A stretch of 13,079 nt of DNA from Legionellales bacterium UBA4759 (GTDB taxonomy: Bacteria > Pseudomonadota > Gammaproteobacteria > Legionellales > Legionellaceae), in the NCBI GenBank assembly GCA_002403515.1, contig DHHZ01000077.1, positions 1 through 13,079 on the forward strand. The letters run 5' to 3'. The position numbers and the translations under genes were made by a program. The notes beneath the pieces are model-generated. The model had not been told where the DNA came from. It was given only the letters and a program-made list of their open reading frames with translations, and did not search any database. Of the stretch, positions 8,453 through 13,079 are shown piece by piece. Within the stretch, counting starts at the first letter, position 1. The number at the start of each line of letters is the position of its first letter.

Positions 8453-9948
8453 AGCAAAAACCCATCTCCATTGGTGCTGAATGGACCTTTGAAACGCTTT
8501 TAGCCTACGATCAAGCCATTGCAAGAATTGCAAAAGACTTTGGCCTGGATACCTACCCTAACCAAATTGAAATTATCAGTGCTGAACAAATGATGGATTG
8601 CTATGCATCGGTTGGTATGCCAATTGGGTATTATCATTGGTCTTTTGGGAAACATTTTTTTAATATTGAAAAAATGTACAAACGTGGTCAAATGGGACTG
8701 GCCTATGAATTAGTCATCAATTCCAATCCATGTATATCCTATCTCATGGAAGAAAACACCATTGCAATGCAAGCTTTAGTTATCGCCCATGCTTGTTATG
8801 GCCACAATTCATTTTTTAAAAATAATTATTTATTTAAAATGTGGACACAAGCTGACGCAATCATTGATTATTTGGTTTTTGCCAAACACTATATTAGCGA
8901 ATGCGAAGAAAAATATGGCGAACAAGAGGTCGAAAGTCTTTTGGACGCCTGCCACTCTCTGATGAATTATGGTGTTGACCGCTACAAACATCCGCCCACC
9001 CTATCTATTCATGAAGAAATAATTCGCCAACAAAATCGTCAAGCCTATTTAGAATCTCAAATCAATGAACTTTGGCGGACTATTCCAACCCATAACAATC
9101 AAAAACAAACAGAAACCCAAGAACGGTTTCCGAGAGAGCCACAGGAAAATATCCTCTATTTTTTAGAAAAACACGCTCCTCTATTAAAACCTTGGCAAAG
9201 AGAAATCATACGCATCGTTCGAAAAATCTCTCAATATTTTTACCCTCAAAGCCAAACTAAAGTGATGAATGAGGGATGGGCCTGTTTTTGGCATTATACA
9301 CTGCTCAATAGCTTGTATGATGAGGGATTGGTGACTGATGAATTCATGTTAGAGGTTTTACAAAATCACACCAATGTGGTTTATCAACCCGATTACAATA
9401 GTTCCTTGTTTTCTGGCATTAATCCCTACACACTGGGTTTTAATATGATGCAAGATATCAAACGTATTTGTGAAAACCCAACGCCTGAAGATAAAGCTTG
9501 GTTTCCAGAATTGGCCAATACCCCATGGCAAACCCAACTCGATCATGCCATGCGATATTTTAAAGATGAAAGTTTCATATCCCAATATTTATCACCACAT
9601 CTTATTCGAGAATTAAAACTCTTTTTGATTCAAGACAATGATGAACACCCGGAGCTTAAAATTAAAGCAATTCACAATGAAGACGGTTATCGAAGCATTC
9701 GAGAAAGTTTATCAAGACAATACAATTTAAGTTTTAATGAGCCCAATATTCAAGTCTTTAATGTGGCCATGGAAGGTGATCGCACCCTAACGCTGCATTA
9801 TTATCAGCACGATAGAGTACCATTGGATTCACAGGCCCACGAAGTGTTAAAACATCTACACACCCTTTGGAAATTTCCTATCAAACTACAAACCATTAAC
9901 GAGCAAGGCAATATTGTCACAGAATACAATTGTCCTAATCAAACTTAA
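8449..9948 (+). CDS. ycgB: SpoVR/YcgB family protein
   Basis: 499 residues, against 510 for E. coli YcgB. Family landmarks are YHWSFGK (62-68), LMEENT (99-104), IAHACYGHNSFFKNN (112-126) and MNEGWACFWHY (273-283). The conserved Glu/His residues in these could form a metal site, which is my inference. Bacillus SpoVR takes part in spore cortex formation. This non-sporulating context instead points to the stress module conserved with PrkA and YeaH. The start overlaps the yeaH stop as ATGA, with AGGA seven bases upstream, so translational coupling is likely. No signal peptide. The last 14 bases overlap the convergent gene on the other strand. Confidence 0.95.
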   Translation: MKQKPISIGAEWTFETLLAYDQAIARIAKDFGLDTYPNQIEIISAEQMMDCYASVGMPIGYYHWSFGKHFFNIEKMYKRGQMGLAYELVINSNPCISYLMEENTIAMQALVIAHACYGHNSFFKNNYLFKMWTQADAIIDYLVFAKHYISECEEKYGEQEVESLLDACHSLMNYGVDRYKHPPTLSIHEEIIRQQNRQAYLESQINELWRTIPTHNNQKQTETQERFPREPQENILYFLEKHAPLLKPWQREIIRIVRKISQYFYPQSQTKVMNEGWACFWHYTLLNSLYDEGLVTDEFMLEVLQNHTNVVYQPDYNSSLFSGINPYTLGFNMMQDIKRICENPTPEDKAWFPELANTPWQTQLDHAMRYFKDESFISQYLSPHLIRELKLFLIQDNDEHPELKIKAIHNEDGYRSIRESLSRQYNLSFNEPNIQVFNVAMEGDRTLTLHYYQHDRVPLDSQAHEVLKHLHTLWKFPIKLQTINEQGNIVTEYNCPNQT

Positions 9949-10714
9949 TGGCACTGCCCATGCCAATGTAATGGGCAGCATTATTCAACTGTCCCATAAC
10001 CCGTTGCCCAAATTCAATATCAACCGTGGCAAACTTAAATATTTGATAAATTAACCCGGTATCAAAAACCAACCCAAAGCCTTGGGTATAACTTGAACGT
10101 GTTTGACCAAAAAATTCACCATAAAGCACAAGATTATCAGCAAGTTTATAACTTAAGGCGACATCTGGACTGTAAGTTTTATAATTTTGAAATTCTAATT
10201 TATTCATTTCACCATAGCTTGCTGCACCAAAAACTAAAGCCATCGTCCATTTCTCTGCAAAATTATATTGGGTGATAAGATTAAACCCTCCCTGATTTCC
10301 TTGCGAACCAAAATAAAAATGACCACTGGGTGGAATATAAAAGCCCTCTGCGGTAAATACAAAATTTTTATCGTTGTAAAATACTCTTTTTAATCCGACA
10401 GAAACATACCCAAAACCTGCGCGCGGATGGATGCTTTGAAAATAATAATTGGGTGGATTCACATCAATCTCAGTATCCCAACCCAAGCCGAAACGATATT
10501 CTGAGTTTGGAAGATAATTCGATTCACCTTCACCTAATAATTTAAAATGTTTAAATCCAAGCTCTAGCATCGATGTTTTTTGAGGTACAACACAGGCACC
10601 ATATGCAAATGTCGGTCTATCTGCGAGATTTATCACAGACAAATCATCACAAACTCGCTCATCAGCGTACACAAGGACACAAAAAAAAGATAAAAAAGTC
10701 AGTAAATATTTCAT
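9935..10714 (-). CDS. Probable outer-membrane beta-barrel protein (resembles the Phenol_MetA_deg transporter family)
   Basis: 259 residues with a clear Sec signal peptide: K2, then a hydrophobic run to about residue 15, with cleavage expected after VYA (17). The mature part consists of alternating short strands rich in Gly, aromatic and polar residues, as in outer-membrane barrels. LADRPTFAYGACVVP and SMLELGFKHF near the start, and the repeated strand-turn units after that, recall the putative phenol-degradation transporter family (PF13557); this is recalled resemblance only. The terminal residues IKFD put Phe next to last rather than last. An in-frame TAG 12 bases upstream supports the ATG at 10714, though no good Shine-Dalgarno is present. 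It lies 68 bases downstream of rep on the same strand, so readthrough is possible. Substrate unknown. Confidence 0.7.
   Translation of the reverse strand: MKYLLTFLSFFCVLVYADERVCDDLSVINLADRPTFAYGACVVPQKTSMLELGFKHFKLLGEGESNYLPNSEYRFGLGWDTEIDVNPPNYYFQSIHPRAGFGYVSVGLKRVFYNDKNFVFTAEGFYIPPSGHFYFGSQGNQGGFNLITQYNFAEKWTMALVFGAASYGEMNKLEFQNYKTYSPDVALSYKLADNLVLYGEFFGQTRSSYTQGFGLVFDTGLIYQIFKFATVDIEFGQRVMGQLNNAAHYIGMGSAIKFD
9954..9978. terminator. Possible hairpin terminator at the spoVR / outer-membrane-gene convergence
   Basis: CTGCCCAT (9954-9961) pairs with ATGGGCAG (9971-9978) around a 9-base loop, six bases after the spoVR stop and inside the last codons of the opposing gene. There is no clear U tract on either strand. 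Position is the main support for calling it a terminator. Confidence 0.3.
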
Positions 10715-10782
10715 CGATGGTTTTATCTAAGCGACATTTCTCTATACTAAATCAGAATACCAAAAAGATAAAATTAAAAAAC

Positions 10783-12813
10783 TCAATTGCCCAGAAGGTC
10801 TTTTAAACTGGCCAAATGGGATTTGGCTAAATTTTTGGAATACAAGGGGTCAGGATTATCGCCTCTTTGCCATATGAGCAACTCCTCCGGAAGCTCAGAT
10901 AAAAAACGGCTTGGACTAGAAACAACCCACTCTCCCGCACGCTTTCGTTTTTGGGCACAGCTAAACACCAAGCCTTTTTGGGCACGAGTAATACCAACAT
11001 AAGCCAAGCGTCTTTCCTCTGACAACTGAGTCTCTTCCATGCTGTGTTGGTGGGGCAATAAGCCCTCTTCCATACCAATTAGGTAAACATAGGGAAATTC
11101 CAATCCTTTAGCAGCATGCAAAGTCATTAATTGAACGCGCCCCTCTTCTTGCTCTTCATCTTGCGATAGTAAATCAATCAACATCAATTTATGCAGCACA
11201 TCATCCAAACCCATCTCAGGCTTTTGCTCATGTAAGCGACTCATCCAATCAAGAAGTTCTTGGACCCTTTCAATTTTTTTCTGTGCTTGCACGGGATTGT
11301 CTGCCTCATCATACCAATAAGCTTCAAATCCAATAGCCACAAAAAAAGGATGAAGTTTTTGCGGCCAATTTTCTTGATGAAGTTCTGCCGACCACATCAT
11401 GATAAAATTTTTGAAATGCTCTAATTCTTTTTTGACGACTGCTTGCAAATACTCTGTTAAAGCCAGATGATCTGCACAAACCAACAAAGGCAAACCGCGC
11501 TGTTTGGCATATTCACTCAAAGCTTTCAAGGACTGTTCGCCTATCCCACGTTTTGGGGTATTGATAACACGTAAGAAAGCACTGTCATCTTCGATATTGC
11601 AACATAATTTCAAATACGCCAACATATCTTTAATTTCTGAGCGACCAAACCAAGATTGTCCCCCAGAAATTTGATAAGGAACATGATGCTGTCGCAAAAT
11701 GCGTTCTAAGTGTCTAGATTGATGATTACCGCGATATAAAATGGCATAATCCCCCCAATCTTGATTCAATTGGTATTTATGACTTAATAAATCCATCACC
11801 ACTTGCTCGGCCTCTTGAATTTCATCACTGGCTTGAATCACTCGCAATAAATCTCCCGGACCTAATTCACTCCAAAGTTTTTTTGAAAACACATGCTCAT
11901 TATTGGCAATTAAGGTATTTGCAGCCTGCAATATTCGCGCTGAGGAGCGGTAATTTTGCTCTAACTTGATGACTTTTAAATTCTTAAAATCAAGGGTCAA
12001 CTGCTTTAAATTTTCTGGATTTGCACCCCGCCATGCATAAATGGATTGATCATCATCACCAACCACGCAAAGCTGTGTGTATGGGCCCAGTAAACATTTG
12101 ATAAACTGATATTGGGCCAAATTCGTATCTTGATATTCATCCACTGAAATAAAGCGCCAACGATTTTGCCAGCGCTGCATTATTTCTAAATTTTTTTGCA
12201 TCAATTGCACAGGCAATACAATCAAATCATCAAAATCAACAGCTTGGCAGGCACGAAGCATGGCTTGATAACGCTCATAATAAGCGATGACATCGGCTTG
12301 TTCTGGAAAAATCTGATAGAGTTCCTCAAAACCAATCATGGCATTTTTCCAAAGAGAAATTTGATTAATAATATTAAAAACACTCTCTTTATCTGAGGCA
12401 ATGGCCTTGGGCAATACACTTTTTAGAATTTGTCTGGCATCTTCTTCATCCAAAAGACTAAAACGCTTTGGCAAACCCAAGTGTTTATATTCCTTTTTAA
12501 TAAATTGTAGCCCCAAGTTATGAAAGGTCCCAACTGTTAAACCTTTTTTTAAAGAGGCAGGTATTGCCTGACCCAAGCGATGGTTCATTTCCTGAGCGGC
12601 TTTATTGGTGAATGTCACCGCACAAATTTGTTTTGCATTGATTTTCAAATGCTCAATCAAATAGACAATTTTTTGAGTAATAACGCGTGTTTTACCACTC
12701 CCTGCACCAGCCAAAACCAATAAGGGACCTGAAACATACTCAATCGCTGCTTTTTGTTGGGGATTTAAAATCAATGACAAAGGAATTCTCGAACTCACAC
12801 CTAAACTCATCAA
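10783..12813 (-). CDS. rep: ATP-dependent DNA helicase Rep
   Basis: SF1A 3'-5' DNA helicase that helps replication forks pass protein roadblocks. Its 676 residues match E. coli Rep (673) closely throughout. Motifs in order: Walker A AGAGSGKT (35-42), Ia VTFTNKAAQEM (66-76), II DEYQDT (225-230), III GDDDQSIYAWRGA (252-264), IV QNYRSS (286-291), V TLHAAKGLEF (564-573) and VI YVGITRA (605-611). The Rep-specific DYAILYRGNHQSR (355-367) and the C-terminal SHLASLKDLL separate it from UvrD. From the ATG at 12813 the N-terminus is about 14 residues longer than in E. coli and has no good Shine-Dalgarno. The ATG at 12810 or a TTG or GTG further in could be used. All catalytic motifs are intact. Divergent from the MFS gene. 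Confidence 0.96.
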   Translation of the reverse strand: MMSLGVSSRIPLSLILNPQQKAAIEYVSGPLLVLAGAGSGKTRVITQKIVYLIEHLKINAKQICAVTFTNKAAQEMNHRLGQAIPASLKKGLTVGTFHNLGLQFIKKEYKHLGLPKRFSLLDEEDARQILKSVLPKAIASDKESVFNIINQISLWKNAMIGFEELYQIFPEQADVIAYYERYQAMLRACQAVDFDDLIVLPVQLMQKNLEIMQRWQNRWRFISVDEYQDTNLAQYQFIKCLLGPYTQLCVVGDDDQSIYAWRGANPENLKQLTLDFKNLKVIKLEQNYRSSARILQAANTLIANNEHVFSKKLWSELGPGDLLRVIQASDEIQEAEQVVMDLLSHKYQLNQDWGDYAILYRGNHQSRHLERILRQHHVPYQISGGQSWFGRSEIKDMLAYLKLCCNIEDDSAFLRVINTPKRGIGEQSLKALSEYAKQRGLPLLVCADHLALTEYLQAVVKKELEHFKNFIMMWSAELHQENWPQKLHPFFVAIGFEAYWYDEADNPVQAQKKIERVQELLDWMSRLHEQKPEMGLDDVLHKLMLIDLLSQDEEQEEGRVQLMTLHAAKGLEFPYVYLIGMEEGLLPHQHSMEETQLSEERRLAYVGITRAQKGLVFSCAQKRKRAGEWVVSSPSRFLSELPEELLIWQRGDNPDPLYSKNLAKSHLASLKDLLGN

Positions 12814-12898
12814 ATTCTATCAAAGCTAGAAAAAAAAATCTCATCTCTGACTAAATTTTTCAGCTCATGATTGAAACTGTTAAAAAAATCAAATGACT

Positions 12899-12909
12899 GC
12901 TATGCTTAA
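12899..12909 (+). promoter_or_regulatory. Sigma-S-like extended -10 element for the MFS gene
   Basis: GCTATGCTTAA matches the sigma-S extended -10 consensus KCTAYRCTTAA at all 11 positions. It also reads as an extended -10 for sigma-70 (TG, one base, TATGCT). No good -35 lies at 16-18 bases; TTGAAA at 12871-12876 is 24 bases away. Transcription would start near 12913, giving a leader of about 34 bases. Confidence 0.45.
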
Positions 12910-12946
12910 TTTAAAGAAAAAATTACTATCAACCAGGAGAATATTC

Positions 12947-13079
12947 GTGAAAAATCATTATCGCTGGGTGGTGGTTTTTTTATTATTTTTAATTTCCATG
13001 ACCAATTACATTGATAGGGCTTCCATCAGCTATGCCATCACACAAATTTCTCAAGAGTTTCATTTAAACAACCAATATG
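12947..13079 (+). CDS. MFS transporter, N-terminal fragment (3' end outside the window)
   Basis: Starts at GTG 12947, six bases after a strong AGGAGA (12935-12940), and runs off the right edge after 44 codons. The peptide opens with a short basic stretch (KNHYR), then a hydrophobic first transmembrane helix (WVVVFLLFLISM), followed by TNYIDRASISYA and ITQISQEFHL. The NYIDRA/S signature after the first helix is typical of the anion:cation symporter branch of the major facilitator superfamily (hexuronate, glucarate, galactonate and related transporters). An inner-membrane proton symporter of a sugar acid or organic anion is likely. The substrate cannot be told from this fragment. Confidence 0.8.
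   Translation, partial: MKNHYRWVVVFLLFLISMTNYIDRASISYAITQISQEFHLNNQY

Noticed and set aside
5255..9948. Sporulation function suggested by the SpoVR and PrkA names
   Set aside because: The names come from Bacillus. These families are widespread in non-sporulating gammaproteobacteria, and every other gene here is of that type.
10739..10748. A -10-like TAGTAT/TATAGA on the minus strand as promoter of the outer-membrane protein gene
   Set aside because: Only 4 of 6 matches in either register and no acceptable -35 at normal spacing; too weak to call in AT-rich sequence.
1..13079. CRISPR array, phage, insertion sequence or defence island
   Set aside because: No regularly spaced repeats, terminal inverted repeats, transposase, integrase or recognisable defence gene was found. 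The only nuclease/helicase-type genes are the housekeeping rep and the degenerate left-edge protein.

Overview
The window is AT-rich, densely packed bacterial DNA, and the gene content points to a gammaproteobacterium. It has a full-length Rep helicase very close to the Escherichia coli protein, a PepN aminopeptidase, and the PrkA/YeaH/SpoVR trio. The low GC, the large helicase-derived protein at the left edge and the sugar-acid-type MFS transporter at the right edge would suit Legionellales or a similar host-associated lineage. That placement is a weak inference. No tRNA, rRNA, CRISPR array, insertion sequence or origin was seen, and no gene-free stretch exceeds about 135 bases.

Layout from left to right. 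(1) Bases 1-2570, plus strand: the 3' part of a large gene cut by the window edge. Its first ~230 visible residues look like the second half of a superfamily 1 (UvrD/Rep-like) helicase core in which several catalytic motifs are altered. About 590 residues follow that I cannot assign. (2) 2571-5126, minus strand: pepN, M1 aminopeptidase. It converges on gene 1 with the two stop codons abutting inside a perfect hairpin. (3) 5127-5248: divergent promoter region. (4) 5255-9948, plus strand: a tight three-gene operon, prkA - yeaH-like (DUF444) - spoVR-like. (5) 9935-10714, minus strand: an exported, probably outer-membrane beta-barrel protein whose end overlaps the end of the spoVR gene by 14 bases. 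(6) 10783-12813, minus strand: rep. (7) 12947 to the right edge, plus strand: the start of an MFS transporter gene, behind a good ribosome binding site and a sigma-S-like extended -10.

The prkA operon is the functional centre. In enterobacteria the equivalent kinase and its partner (YeaG, YeaH) belong to the general stress and starvation response. Here all three genes lie together, behind a -10 element of the sigma-S type. PepN and Rep are housekeeping neighbours in peptide turnover and replication-fork maintenance.

The least familiar object is the left-edge protein: a degenerate helicase-like region joined to a long unassigned region. The other observations of interest are the hairpin that encodes the same last three residues for two convergent genes, and two sigma-S-like -10 elements within 8 kb.
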